From the NCBI RefSeq assembly GCF_910596095.1, contig NC_056539.1, positions 13,960,501 through 14,024,500 of the forward strand: a DNA stretch of 64,000 nt. The letters run 5' to 3'. The translations under genes and the position numbers were made by a program. Below are positions 33,301 through 46,414 of this stretch, piece by piece (the first letter of the stretch is position 1; each line of letters opens with the position of its first letter). Source of the DNA: Thunnus maccoyii. Taxonomy: Eukaryota; Chordata; Actinopteri; Scombriformes; Scombridae. The notes below the pieces were generated by a model, which saw nothing but the letters and a program-made list of their open reading frames with translations, did not search any database and was not told the origin of the DNA.

Positions 33301-33478
33301 CCTGTGTGGTGGCTGCGGTGAGCCCATCACAGGCCGCTGCATTGCTGCTCTTGATCGCAAGTTTCACCCCGAGCACTTTGTGTGTGCCTTCTGTCTGCGG
33401 CAGCTCAGCCAGGGTATCTTTAAGGAGCAGAACGGAAAACCGTACTGCGGACCTTGCTTTAACAAACTCTTTGTTTAA
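26667..33478 (+). CDS. lpxn: leupaxin, paxillin-family LIM adaptor
   Basis: Focal-adhesion adaptor of the paxillin/Hic-5 family, mainly in blood cells in mammals. It binds FAK/PYK2 and other partners through LD motifs and targets adhesions through LIM domains. Coding exons: 26667-26679 (or the copy 27042-27054), 28105-28190, 28449-28516, 28895-28991, 29296-29544, 29685-29858, 30452-30533, 30644-30792, 33212-33478; phases agree; 394 residues (human 386). LD1 is MDELDLLLEEL (1-11), whose Asp codon spans the exon 1/2 junction. LD2 is [12 protein letters not shown] (about 74-85) and LD3 is [12 protein letters not shown] (about 137-148). LIM domains start near C161 (CASC), C220 (CAYC), C279 (CAGC) and C338 (CGGC), each with the WHPEHF-like core; LIM4 ends CFNKLFV. 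GHCASC and CFNKLF favour leupaxin over paxillin or Hic-5. Both gene ends carry recent tandem duplications. Confidence 0.95.
27415..27485 (+). mobile_element. possible retroposon tail
   Basis: ATTTTTCCAGGACTCTTGG, then CCTGGTAAAATAAAGGTTAA, looks like the 3' end of a fish LINE (CCTGGTTAAATAAAGGTTAAA). Nothing else of the element is recognisable. Confidence 0.4.
29095..29123. repeat. interstitial telomeric repeat (TTAGGG)4
   Basis: Four perfect TTAGGG units (29099-29122) preceded by GGGG, in lpxn intron 4. Confidence 0.95.
30371..30412 (-). mobile_element. retroposon 3' tail fragment
   Basis: GAGATGAGACAAACTTTACT, then AATCCCCAAAGGAAGT, matches in reverse the 3' end of common teleost retroposons (ACTTCCTTTGGGGATTAGTA...). 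It lies about 40 bases upstream of lpxn exon 7, so it abuts the acceptor region. Confidence 0.5.
30793..33211 (+). other. lpxn: lpxn intron 8
   Basis: 2.4 kb GT-AG intron, the longest in the gene. Apart from the dispersed repeat near its 3' end, nothing is recognised. A long pyrimidine tract (about 33095-33205) precedes the acceptor. Confidence 0.55.
32833..32998 (+). repeat. dispersed repeat, copy 1
   Basis: Aligns in the same orientation with 34992-35156. Shared blocks include AAATATCT, CAATTGATTAACTA, AAGAAGTTT, TGATTTTCA and CAATAAATAAA. Family unknown; the A-rich end suggests a short retroposon. Confidence 0.65.
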
Positions 33479-33862
33479 GACATACAGCGCATAACATGCA
33501 AATTATGCACTTTCCACTTAATTGTTAAGGTTTTAATGTCCTTATAGCGTGACTGATAAATGAAAATGAGGCAACTACAACTTGTATTAACATCGTTAAG
33601 ACTGTGCAGATGTGACCGAGCACTTTGTGTGTGCCTTCTGTCTGCGGCAGCTCAGCCAGGGTATCTTTAAGGAGCAGAACGGAAAACCGTACTGCGCACC
33701 TTGCTTTAACAAACTCTTTGTTTAAGACATACAGCGCATAACATGCAAATTATGCACTTTCCACTTCATTGTTAAGGTTTTAATGTCCTTATAGCGTGAC
33801 TGATAAATGAAAATGAGGCAACTACAACTTGTATTAACATCGTTAAGACTGTGCAGATGTGC
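33369..33862 (+). repeat. direct tandem duplication of the end of lpxn exon 9 (2 x 247 bases)
   Basis: Unit 1 (33369-33615) holds the last 36 codons, the stop and early 3' UTR. Unit 2 (33616-33862) repeats it with two or three differences; one of them would change Gly to Ala (CGGACC to CGCACC). The copy has no splice acceptor of its own and lies after the stop, so it is not translated in the normal mRNA. Confidence 0.95.
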
Positions 33863-33878
33863 ATTTGTGCAGATGAGA

Positions 33879-33884
33879 AATAAA
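33879..33884 (+). terminator. lpxn: lpxn polyadenylation signal
   Basis: AATAAA lies just after the second duplicated unit. No AATAAA is seen earlier in the 3' UTR, so the mature transcript probably includes the duplicated coding fragment as 3' UTR. Confidence 0.6.
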
Positions 33885-36800
33885 CTTTCCACTGCTTTAA
33901 TACTTCATGGCTGACTGAGGTACCTCACATTTTAAATGATTTTGGAAACTAATATGATGAATTATGTAATTAGGAGTGTGTAACAAGGAGTGTCACTTAA
34001 GTTGTGAATAGATTATGCAAAAATATCAAGGGAGAAATGTTAACAATGTAACATAATTAATGACATGGTTGTAAAACACAAGGAAAATACCTATTTCCCA
34101 TGATAAAAACACTGAAGGAACTTTTTTACATATGTGAACTTTGGATGATTCTAAAAGGTTTGTTGCTGACACTTTGACTAAATTTTATGGGATTTCATAC
34201 ATCATGACCACATAAAATGTATAAATGGAGAAAGAAAAACATAGAAGTGCAGTTTAAACCCGTGGTTTCCATTAATCTATCCTCAGTTTACCATAAGACT
34301 TGGCAGTCCAAGAGATGCTTGCTGGCAGTATGGAGCAGTTTGTCAAGGGGCTTGTCTATGTGGCTTGATAGCTTGTATTGGCAGTGACTGGCATGGAATC
34401 GGCGTGCCAACCTGAGTTTCTTCTTACTCTCACTGACCATTTGGCCCTTGGCATGCACTGGATTCGGACAACCTCTTCATTCCCCACACAGGCTCCTTTA
34501 TAGCAGCCTATGGAAGATTGATGAAGGTGCTGAAGTGAACAAAGGTGGTTTCAGAAGGAGCTCCTTCACATACCTGCATCTCTTCGGCAACTCACTTTGA
34601 CTATTGAGGGATAGATCAACCACAAAGTGCAACCACGAAGAAAAAATATTTTGGTGATGGACCTTGCATGTCTGGGCCCATTTTGATGTTGCCTAACATT
34701 TTTCATTCACTCCCACTGATAACAAATAGTGTGAATACTCAGGTCAGATATTTAGACAGTTAGGATGTGCTGTAGTTTAGAAATGTTTTATCTATTTAAA
34801 TGTGAGGTTTTTGTTTGTTTTGTTTGTTTTTTGTAAACTTGTGAATTTAATGAGTTATCTGCCTTTTCTCAGGGGGTCAAAATGATCCAGCATGATCCAT
34901 GTACATGTTCCCTAATTGCTTGTCTTATAATCATTTATTATTGATTATCATCTGCTCGTTTGATACCTTGTTAATTTTTCGGCAGCTGACTTTCAAATAT
35001 CTAATGTCAACATGTCCTTAAACACACCATCAAGTACAATGTGATACTTATCAATTGATTAACTATTCCAAGAAGTTTAAATCTGTGCAACTGATTTTCA
35101 AACAGTATTAAAAATAGAAACAAAGGGAGGGTAGGAAAGCAATAAATAAATCTATGCTATGCCACCTACGCTAGGAAATCTTTATTGAAGAAGAATTAGA
35201 TGCAGCAGATTGAGGGATAGTGGGAACATAAGAAAAGTAAACTACACCAATTTATTACTATATAGTGCAACTTCACTGAACATAACAGAAGGATGAAACC
35301 TTTAAAAAATTAAAGGTAACCAAACTGTACCTAGATTTTTAAAAAAATTCTCAATTCTCATTTCATCATCTTTATATGAACAGTGGTAACTTTTTGTTGG
35401 CCCTATGGGCAGTTTTCTTCAGCTTTTCTTCAAGCCACTTAGACTTGCTGTGTAAAGTTAGTGTGTGAGTGGGAACGGAGGTGGGCATTAATCATGCTGT
35501 CATCACTGTCAGACCAGGCCTCTTACAGTCTCTACAGAATATGAGCCTTGCATCATGGAAGAAGTGTGAATACTCAGTCAAAGTCCCAGATCGTAAGTGT
35601 TTAATGATCTTATGGCCTTGTGCCTGGATTCTTACTGAACTCAAAGATATACTGAAGTTTTACAATATTAAATGTGTTTAAATACATCTGAGAAATTCAC
35701 AGCATGTATTATAAGACGCAACTGGATGTGCACTTTCCAGCATGAACCAGACACTAAGCAACAAGCAAATAGGTCAGGTGATATTGTTTTCAATTATGTT
35801 TATTACAGTATTAGAGAATATTCTTTTTGCACCATTTAGTGTCACATGCATGCTATCACAAGTGAATTGGCCAACCCTGTGTTATGACTAGTTGTCGTAG
35901 TTTCTGTAACTGGATGGTATTTTTTTAACAAAAATATGATGCGTGGAAAGAAATTCTGGCATTCACAGCAGAAATATCAGTGTTATCGTACGGCTGAATG
36001 AATAGGGAAGAAAAGGGTTCTCTGGCACATAGTAAAAGTGAGAAAACATGAAATGTGAGCGGGGGTCTTTTTAAAAGGGTGGTGAATAAAGAGCCATCTG
36101 TGGAAAGCAGAGAGAGTGTAACTCAGGTGACATTTACAACAGTGAAACAGAGTATGAACGGCCTGGGAGCGCACTGGGCCATGAGATGGCAACTAGAACT
36201 CAATGGGGGAAGGACGGGGAGTGCAGGGACTGAGGAATATGTTGGGACATAATGGATACTGGTGCTGAGGGAGGCAGGGTGAGGAGGGCAGGGGTTGAGG
36301 AGTGTAGTTGCAAGAGTTACCCCTGCGTGACACCTGAAACCCAACACTTACCTCCTCTCCTGTAAAATGCCTGTGTCCGCTAGGCCACCCCTGATGGGGA
36401 CGGTAGGGCGGCCTGTCCAGACCCACACAGCCCCACTGTGGGTGACACCTGACTGACCCTGCCTGACTGTATAAACCCAGCAGTTCCCATCAGCATTGAA
36501 CCCATAACTGTCAAATAGGTCTTTGGTATAGACTGACTCATTAATCAGAACATTTGGTTATAGACTCACAGACACATACATCCGTGTATACGCCAGTTGG
36601 AGACGATCCAGTTGAAATCACTCCTGACAATGTGAAATCACAGCTCCAGTAGGTGCACTAAAACAAGGATGGATCAGATTACTGTAACATTATTACATGA
36701 CCATGTATGTACTGATGAACTTAACTTAGGTCACGTTAAGTCAAGTACATGCAGATACATTTCTCTGAAATTAACAAATATTGTGCTTTGAAGAGAAACA

Positions 36801-38160
36801 ATTTGAACAACACAATTGAAATCACTGAATTTGTCAGATACATTTTATTATTGATATGTACTTAACATTTTTTAGAGTTTCATCACTTGTGCAGTGATAA
36901 TTACACTGGAATCATAAACCACAGCTTTTGAGAAACATAAATAGGCATAAAACTTTTCTAAAAATTCTTTCAGGTCATAAAGACTCAAAAACACAAGTCT
37001 TCAGAGATGCCTCTATATGCTGAGAGTACATACGAAATGAATGAGAATTTCTAATCTATTTCACATAATGTCACTGTATTCATTGACTCAGGCAAAGATG
37101 ACAACTCCATGAGTATGCTGTCATTTCTGGTAGGTACCTTTAAAGGGTAAGGCTGGCAATTCTCTATATTTTTCTTATTGTCAACAAAAGTAGGTTCAAT
37201 ATATGAGCCAACACTGTTGCACTGGGTGACATTTTCCTTTGCTAAAAAGATTACAGTCGTGTTAGTTTGTTTAGATACGGTTCCAAAGACAATGACAGTG
37301 ATCACATTTTCAGTCTCCGGAGAGTAGTTCTGTGTAAAAGGCAGGTATCACTGTGCATATGCACAAATGCGGTTCCATTTACAGAGCTCTGTAGCTTATT
37401 GTGCTACATATCCCAACCTCTTGACTTTGTACTGACTTGTTCTAGGAGAAATTTCCAAAGAAGTATAAAATCACCAGCCCTATCCTTTAAGACTCTTTAG
37501 AGATTATTAATAGGTCTTCAAAAACACAGTAATTTTTTCAAATGTCATGACTCTGTTTAACAGCAGTTCGTACGTCAGTGCAGACTGGAAAATATCTTGA
37601 AAATGATAAATGTTAACTTGTTTGCAGTATGTTTCAGGCACTTAATTACTGCCATACCTTCTAATCATGAAACTAAACAGCAGTCTGCTGCCATAGGTGA
37701 GACAACTTGAACAACTCAAAAATCAAAACATTATGTGAAGAACTTAAGTTGTCTGAACTGGGAAGAATTGGTGTGTTACTGGACAAACATGCACATAATG
37801 CAAATTTCAGTACTCCACAAAGGGGAATTGGTAAGTTTGCAGAGCCGGTTTAGCAGGCAAAACCTTCAGTAAAATAGAAGCGTTTCTGTGTGAGAGTTCA
37901 AATGAATGTGTTTTTAACAGCAAAGGAAAAGTGACAACTTCAACACCTCAGTAATTACTTCCACGTAGGGAGAAGTTGAGCTGGAGCACTGCTCCACTTT
38001 CCGTGTGTTTGTTTTGGCGATCTGCTGATGCTAGTGCAGGTATCACACCTGATTCATGACTAGTTCCTCTGTCCAAAAGGGACTTCTTGTTGTCCTTGGC
38101 TGAACACTGAGTGCTCCTTGCTATCTCACACTCTCTCACAGACCAGCAGGCATATGAATG
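33885..38160. other. intergenic, no gene recognised
   Basis: AT-rich sequence with the second copy of a dispersed repeat (34992-35156). Open frames here are short, lack homology I recognise, and overlap on both strands. Confidence 0.45.
34992..35156 (+). repeat. dispersed repeat, copy 2
   Basis: Partner of 32833-32998. The two copies flank the last lpxn exon and its tandem duplication. Confidence 0.65.
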
Positions 38161-38164
38161 TGCA

Positions 38165-38570
38165 CACACATGCATGCATGCACAAACCCAACAAACTTGT
38201 AAATACTATTTGTGGATTTTTTATTCATGCTAGCTTGGGTCTGGTCTGCACAAACACAAAAACAAGTTAATAGCTTCAGCTGACCCACACACGAATATGC
38301 ACACGAATCAATTCGAACATATGTATGCTATCTATGGGTTTGGTCAACAGGATCACATACTCACACAGATGCAAAACACATGCAAACACAATAAACATGT
38401 AAATGCTATTTATGAGTTTGCACTCTGTCTCTTTGTCTTGCAGCTCTCTCTCTTTCTCTCTCTCACACACATACATACACACACATGCACACACGCAAGC
38501 AAAAGCCAAGAAAACTATGCTCTTCTTGGGTTTGGTTGACACAAAGCATATCTGTGTGAGCATCATTGCC
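38165..38570. repeat. degenerate minisatellite
   Basis: Loosely repeated phrases about 110 bases apart: AACTTGTAAATACTATTTGT, ATATGTATGCTATCTATGGG, AACATGTAAATGCTATTTAT and AACTATGCTCTTCTTGGGT. Each is near CA-rich runs (cacacaca). Probably an old tandem repeat. Confidence 0.45.
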
Positions 38571-39674
38571 ACCTCTGTGTGCTCGCTGATCCTTAACCAA
38601 GTGAACTTGAGGTCTCCGGTTTTTATGGGTTAAATGGAGTCAGCTCCCGAGGGGGACGCTATGGGAGGTTCTCAAGAAAACTTCAAAACACTTGATCTCC
38701 ATTCCTCTGCTCCACGTCTTTTTGTCTCATCTCCCTCACATCTGCTGCCAAGTCTCTCAGCTGGACCTCCATGCTCAACACAGAATAACAAGGAGGGAGA
38801 AAGAGAGAGCAAGCGTGGTGCAGTTTATCTGGATCCTAATATCAGCCCAGACCAAACTGTCTGAGGTTATGAGAAAGATTTATAAGACAGTGAGCTCCTT
38901 CTGTATGCTAGCCTTTAGTGTCAAGAAGATAGATGGTTTCATTATGCTGCTTCATAGCGTCCATGTGTGGGTGTACGGTGCAGTATGCCAGAGTGGTACA
39001 GTCTGTGATATGTTTGGGGAGGCTATTGTTGCGATCGATGGAGCTGTTTGGGAAAATTAAACCCTTCTTGTAATTGTTAGAACATGTTCTGAATGGTGGG
39101 CAAGCTTGTAAAGATACAGCCAAGCGCCTTGAGTTCACGGGACATTAGTTTAAAAAAGCTGAGGTTCAGGCTGGGTTTTTACAAGGGTTAAAAGTGGGTT
39201 ATGGACGGGAATTCAACACTGGAGTTGGTCTTGAGGTTGTTCAGAATCTCCATTGCTGCCCTGCATTGTTTGTACGGTGGATGGCTGACAGCTAGCTCAG
39301 CAGTTCTTGGCCCAGCTTAGGTGGCAAGACTGAGGGTTGGACCAGGGGTCAGACACTGAGCAGAATGGCTCTGGGACTGATGAGATGGGGCCAATTGGGG
39401 ATATGGCTCTAATCCAAATCCACTGCCTCTGTAGCGGCCACAGCATGGATCATTATAAGATTTGTTTTAAAGAGTGATGGTTAACCGCAATACAGCCCTA
39501 TTGCCTGAAGCTGGAGGTTTGTTGAAGGCTGGGAAGCCCTGTGAGGAGCAGATCCTGGCTGGCTGTTTGATAAATCACAGTCGCTGCAGGGGGAGCCCAC
39601 AAGGCCGGGCTTTAGTCAAACCTCCAACAGGCCTGCTGGAAAACACTGGGAAACTTTGTACACACACATACAGA

Positions 39675-39985
39675 GGCCTATAATTGCATCGTAATGGGTT
39701 TAATAGCGAAACACACTCATACACACAAATTTCACCTTGGCAACTCCAATTGGGTTTTACAGTAATTTCATTAGCAGGTGTCAATTTTCCAGCACCTCAG
39801 CTCTTACGTGTTTGACAGCACATCCATTTAAATTGGACTGAGAGGATCCAGCCTTGCTGAAGGATACATTAGCAACTCACTCCAAACCTTTGGGTCAGAG
39901 GAGACATTTTTCTTATCACTAATCCCCCAGTACTCTCTGTGACACCATGTTCCCACTAAACCCATTAAGATGCAATCATAAGCCC
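39675..39985. repeat. spaced inverted repeat
   Basis: About 36 bases at 39675-39710 (core TTGCATCGTAATGGGTTTAA) match the reverse complement of 39950-39985 (core TAAACCCATTAAGATGCAA) with a few differences. The spacer is about 240 bases. Confidence 0.6.
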
Positions 39986-40878
39986 TTGTCTGAGCCCAGG
40001 GCTCATCCAGAGCTATGTGATGATGGAGCTGGAATTACTTCTTTGCATAAAAATGATTTAGTGTGCAGTAATTCAAAACCACCGCAATGCTTTCATCATA
40101 AAGATTACTTCTTCATTTTTATAATCCTGCTACTTCAGTCACTGACATTCCATTCATCTGTAAAGGCAGTGGAGCCTTTTACAGAGAGTTCTCTCTCGGG
40201 AGAAATACTACAATCCAAAAAAAGTTCTTAAAATGTAAAATTCAATTTGAAAATTTCACTTCCTTTGAAGGAGGTCAGCTGCTAGTGGATTGAATTACTT
40301 GCATTTGATCTGAATGCAACTAAATTAGTTTCTCCTTCAGTCAGGGGACATTATTTAAATGATCAACAGAATAGAGATGCCCCCTTCATTAAACACATTT
40401 ACTAGTTTCAGGAAAATTAAACAAATAAAGGATATCTTTTTTCTGATAATTTTGATGAACAATGTTTGGATTTCTCTATCATCATTGGAGGAAAACATTC
40501 TTATTTAGATATATTGTATATATAAGAATATATCAATTCCATTTTATACTACTTAACTTTACTTTTGATGAAACATGATGAAAAATATTCATGAACAGAG
40601 TTTTGTTCAACCATATCTTCTGAAAAAATAATAAAATCTGTATTGCCACTGTACATGACAACATAACTCCATTAATTCATTGTATCTAACAACTGTACTG
40701 TAATATATGATAACCAACTATGGCAGAGTCATGACAGGATCCTTCCATTTCACATAAGTTTTCCTTCCCCAATACTTTGACAGTGCTACATAAGCAAAAC
40801 CTCTTCTCGGAGACTGACACCCTGTGATTTTTTCCCTCCTCTTATACCAGAAACTCAATCTCTCCATCTATCTCTTCA

Positions 40879-40915
40879 GCTTTCTCTCTCTCTCTCTCTT
40901 TCTCTCTATCTCTCT

Positions 40916-40984
<69 letters not shown>
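40879..40984. repeat. (CT)n-(CA)n compound microsatellite
   Basis: Imperfect (CT)n at about 40879-40917 runs directly into about 33 CA units (40918-40984). Confidence 0.95.
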
Positions 40985-40985
<1 letters not shown>

Positions 40986-43944
40986 ATAGTCACATAGCAA
41001 CCAACAAAGCCAAGACAAACAGGAACTGTGGGATTATTCAGTCATTTTTATCATATCTTCTTCACTTTCCTTCCCTGAACGATGTCTGGCTTCGGAAATG
41101 TTTCCACTAAACAGTTGAGTCTCCGTCAGGGCTTACGGCAGGATTCGAGCTCAAATTACTGACTCTGAGGCTCATTTACTCTCTGAATCCACAGTCTTCA
41201 AAACAAAAGTTGCATGTGGACATGTCCAGTGATATGATAATAGCATGAAATGAGAAACACATTTCAAGAGAGAAACTCTTTCCAGCACCGCAGAGAGGCT
41301 TTTATGTGTAACGTTTGATGTTACAACACATAGAGGATGTGAAAGGCAAGAGAAGACACAAAAGTAAAGACGTGCCGTAAATTTGACTGAATTATCAGTA
41401 AGAGTAAGAGAGGCAGTTGCAACAGTATATGATACAGTAAGATGAAACTAATGAGACTGGGAAAAACAAGCACTAATATTTGGTAGTGGTAATATAACAG
41501 TGCAAGTAATAACAGTATGTATCATAAATTTATCTAAATACCTTCATTATGGGCCTGAACTGAGGACACCATAATAAAACAACTTTCAAATGAATATAAT
41601 TTTGTACTGGAGAGTGATTAATGATAGCAATTATAAAATGCATTTTCCCCCCATGAATTACCTACTTAATGTTGTTAATGAACACTAATTTTCTTTGGGT
41701 AAACAGTCTTAAACTCACAGAATAATTTACCCTCCGAAAACTAATCTATGATCAGGTTCATGTTGAGGAAATTGTTCAATAATTGTTGCTTTAATGAGAC
41801 AAATCATATGAAGCTTTGGAACTGAATCAAACAATCAAACAATACTTCCACAAACATAGTCATAAGGTTGTAACCACTGACTGACTATACGACGGAAAGC
41901 TCATTTTGGCCACGGCTGTTTTGTTTTGTTTTGTTTTGGATATGTCTGTTTGCAGTGATAGTGGTTTGCTGAAGCCTGCATCATCCAACTATTGTTATCT
42001 CCCTTTACTGTCTGTAAAACCACATGGCTGACAACATGCCATGCCCCATTTACCATCTTCTGGGACATTATCACTGTAGATAGCTGGCTACAGACCCTGC
42101 TCTCTGACTCCAGTTGTAACCTGTCCACCACCACATCCAAACGCAATGTTCCACAAACTGACACAGGAGATGCGGGTAAGTATCAAGATATGGAGGAAGC
42201 AGTATACAAACGTGACTGTAATGACATGTAGACCTTTTCGTTTGCAGTGGTTACAATGCTACAAGTTTTACTACCAGTAGTGTAATATAGATGCATTTGT
42301 GTAACTGCTACTACTTGCTGGCACAAAGCTGATATTTGTGCTGTGTTTAGGAGGCCAGAAGTAATCACTGCATATTGTAAAAATGTGAGAGGACAGAATT
42401 TCTCTGACTTTATGACTGCATCATCTGATTTTGAATGGTTATAAGACTTCCAAGTACCAAAGTCACTATATTTACTAGCTTGTGATTACAGGGATTGGAT
42501 AGTGTGTTGATGAGGCGAAGAAAGACAAAAAAGCATGAAGGGAAGGGGGGAGGGAAGAGAGACTTACGAGGGACAAAATCCAATGGCCACTTCACAAGAA
42601 CAGTAGACTCTGTATCCTGTGTGCTCAAATTACTTTGTAAATGCTATGCTGTCAACTTCATTTGAGTCCCTGGGATATCGAAACAGAACACAGTCGTCTC
42701 TGGGCGTGTGCAGCGCGGTGAGTGAGGGGCCGGTACATTGGCTCGGATGTGACTTTCAATCACGGTGGCGTGCATTGACCCAGTAGACTGCACTAGGCTC
42801 AGCTCTGGCTCATAAATCAACCGACTGTCTCACTGTGTCGGCCGCAGAGTTCTGAACCCCCTAGAGTGTAATATATGTTTTAACCCGCAGCAGTCGGGCC
42901 AGGCCACTCTTGTGAGGCATCTGCACAGCCACAGTGGTCCGCAGGGTCACTGCTGGTCACCTTTTGTCATTCTGTACACCTCATGTCTGACTGGTGTTTG
43001 TCAGCAGTTATGTGTAAAGGATGCAACACAGCTGAGTGCAAGAGCTTAATTATGATTTTATTTTCATATATAATGGTTCTGAGAAAGAGTAAATATTTCA
43101 TTACCTTTCACAAAAAGGATTTTTTCTTTTTTAAAACTTGAACTTATAACTTGAACAACTGAAGCTAAATTGAAAACTGGAAAATTGTTGTTGTCCAGAT
43201 AAAACATATTTTGTCATTTCATATCATGCAAATAAAGGTAATTTTATGTTTTCACAATTGGTTAGGCACTGCATGTACAGTAGCCTATATGTGCAAATGC
43301 TTACAGGTTCCAGTATGTACAGTATGTGTCTATTGATACAGTTTATATATGAATCTGTATTACTCCCAGTGTTCCCAGGTGGGGTATAAAGGCTCCTAGT
43401 TTGCCCTCCACCTGGGCCTGAGCATCAGGGCTCCGTCAGATTCACGCTGTAATTCATCTTCTATGAGGCCAGGTGGAGACTGGAGGCTGTCATCGTCAGG
43501 TTATTGATGGGCTGCACTCGAGCCACGAGGAGCTGAGCTCTGCTGTTAGCTTAGTTTGCTAAAAGAAAACATATTTATACATTTGGAAATCTTTTCCTCA
43601 TAAGATGATACCGCAAAAAAGACAAAGTGGTTTTTAATTATTATCTGCCTGATACACTGAAGTAGTTTCTACCAAGGTAAGTGGTTAATGATATCATCGT
43701 ACACACATGGCAACACAACACGCACACGTCTTGTGGCAGCCAAAACAGAGCTCCAGGCAAGACCATAAATAAATCTAGAAATGAAAGGAGAGGCGAAGTT
43801 TGTCTATTTTCTTTTCTCAGTCTCTTACAGTAGATTACAGTATAAACCTTGACACATGTTCAGGATCAGCTGAAGAAGCAGAAAATTACCTCTCTAGGCC
43901 TTTCCTGGGAAGACTGTTTGTGTATTTGTCTGTGTGTGTGTGCG

Positions 43945-44165
43945 TGTTTGGTTATTCAGTCATAAAGGTCATCCTGTTTAATGTGTTTCTGTTCTTTGTG
44001 TGTGTACGTGTGTGTTACAGTTAAGGCGGTTCAGTCAAACACGCCATGCTGTTTTAATGTGTTTCTCCTGACCTTTCTCTGTGCGTGTATTTGTGTGTAT
44101 TTTGTCATAGAAGCCATGCTGTTTGACATGTTTCAACTGCGTGCGCATGTATGGATCTGTGTTTA
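43945..44165. repeat. degenerate minisatellite, about three units of 75-85 bases
   Basis: Units share CAT(C/G)CTGTTT, AATGTGTTTCT and runs of GTGTGTGTRT. They start near 43962, 44044 and 44113. The repeat is old and imperfect. Confidence 0.5.
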
Positions 44166-44338
44166 TATCAGTGTGGGTGTGTGTAGCGGTGTAGCGTGGT
44201 AGCGCAGACTGCTTCTTGACAGGCTCCGGGCCTGTTGACAGCCCCTCTGCTCCCTGTCAAGCACGAAAACAGCTCTATGTGTGAGTGAAGAGTAGCTGTA
44301 GGAACGATGCCCAGAGAGCAGAGAGAAGTCTGGAGCTC

Positions 44339-44370
<32 letters not shown>

Positions 44371-46410
44371 CCTGGATTGCTGTCTTTGTGTGTCTATGTC
44401 TGTGTTTATCATACTCCACAGCCAGGTTGTTATTATAGAACCAGATCTCAAAAGCTATATACCGCCTCCTCTTCTGCCTTCTTTCTACAAACCATTAATT
44501 GCAGACACTTGAAAAATGCCCTTTAAAGCAATAATTCATGTCTGCGTTATATCAATACACAGTCATCAATCAAACCTAATCATCTCCCTCCATGACAGTT
44601 CTGTGTCTCCTCACGTTAATGGCTTTACATTACCACCTTTACCTTTTGCGTTTCTTTTCTTTTAATTTTCCCCTTCTCCCTTCCATCACTCCCTGCTCCC
44701 TATTTCTCTCTCCCCGCTTCATGTTTCATATTCAGATGAATGTATATCCACACTGACACATGAACTTGAGTTTTTGAGTTTGAGGGTGCAGACCAGCCTA
44801 GTGTTACAGAACTGTGCCTTGATCTTGAAAATAAACAGAAGAAAACCAAAGGAGTTTGGGGCAGGAGAAGACACAGAGTCTCAGAAAAGAGGGGATGATG
44901 GAGAGGAAGCATGAAATGTCATATTTTGTTACCAAAATAGCATTACATGGATAATGGAAAAAAAGGGTCTTTCAAATTATTCAGCCCCTACACTTTTTCT
45001 GACCTTTTTCTGAAGTCCAGAATTATTTATGACAGGGATCGAAGGGGTTTTTATCATATGGTTCTCTTAGACAGGGCAGCTCAGTCAAGATGTTTTCCCT
45101 CCTGTGCCTATTTCTGTGAGTTCTAACCATAGGCCTTTGTCTTTCCATACTTCCAAACACATCTTCAAGCCACATGTCTTTCTCCAAAACAGTTACAGTT
45201 TTAAACACAGAGACAGCGGCCGACTTGTGCTCCGAATCTGCTGAAATGCAGGTACGCACTGTGTGGTATTTTGGACACCTGGTTTCACAGATGTGGGTAA
45301 ACAACACCAAGGACAAAATTCCCCCTCAAACACAATTACATCCAACATTGGCCACAGCAGTCTGGGTACAATACCACCAAAGAGTAAGAAAATGTGACCA
45401 GTAAGTTGACAGAGATGTGCCAGACATACACCAAATAAACCTTGGATAAACGCAGGATAAACATGGTTTCACTGCCACCAAAGTGAGCTGCGCTGACTCA
45501 GACTCTTTGCTTTCTCTAGTCAGTCCTATAAACTCACATTACAGAAGTAAGGAAGAGCACGGTGTACGAAAAAAATGTGGCCAGACAGCGGTTACGGCAT
45601 TGCTTCCCTATCTCTGTTGATCTTTAAGCATGATATCTTTTTACCGAGGCAAGCTTTGATGCCACAAATTTACAATACATGTGACATAAAAGCCTCTCGG
45701 ACAATAAGATAATCTTCAAAGAACCTCATTAGACCAGATGACCGTCTTCAAAAGAAGGGTCAAGTCCAAATCCTGATTTTTGGCGACTTAAAGAAGAGCT
45801 CATCCGATCCTTAAGGCTGGAATTCATGTGTGGTTCCTGCACACCAGTGCAGACCAGAGGCTTTGATTTAATGGTATCATAACACATGCTGTTTATGCTG
45901 TGTTACCCAGTGTATGCAGAAGGCCTTATTTGGCACCGGCAGCCTCTGTTGAACCCCTGCTTGGATAAACCACAAACGGGACACTGACAATGAACACCAT
46001 CAGTATTATACTGACTACCATTAGCTATATATATATATTGCATTTCCATAATATTAGGATATCAATGGCATCTATTGTCCAGTGCTGAGATTTGCAGCAG
46101 TGTCACTATGGTTGTTGAGATGACAAGAGGGGAAACACTATTATTCCTCCATATCTTATTCTTTTACCATTCTAATAGCCAAAAGGTAGATCTGCTTAAC
46201 ACCAGGAGGAGCCTTTTCAGTCCTCTAGCTACTTCTCCTGCTTTGGCTCTCAGGAGTAAATGGGGTAGAAAGGGAGAGAAGATAGCAGGGGGGTTCCAGA
46301 TATGGATAATACAATTACTCACAATGCCGATGATCAGCGGGAGAGAGCACAATGCATCATGGGGTGTCTTTGCCAGCCAAACCTTTGATGTGAGAGCATT
46401 ATGGGCTCCA
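44166..46410. other. intergenic, no gene recognised
   Basis: Contains a (GT)n tract at 44343-44368 and no exon I can support. Confidence 0.45.
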
Positions 46411-46414
46411 GTCA

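Larger units (their letters stand above)
38571..43940. other. intergenic, no gene recognised
   Basis: No exon with recognisable homology. It contains an inverted repeat pair (39675-39985) and one large microsatellite (40879-40984), listed separately. Confidence 0.45.

Noticed and set aside
33616..33728. Duplicated LIM4 coding fragment as a separate exon
   Set aside because: It has no splice acceptor and follows the stop codon of the normal last exon.
38634..39060. Overlapping frames beginning MESAPEGDAMGG
   Set aside because: No homology recognised, two overlapping frames of similar length, no splice context; treated as chance.
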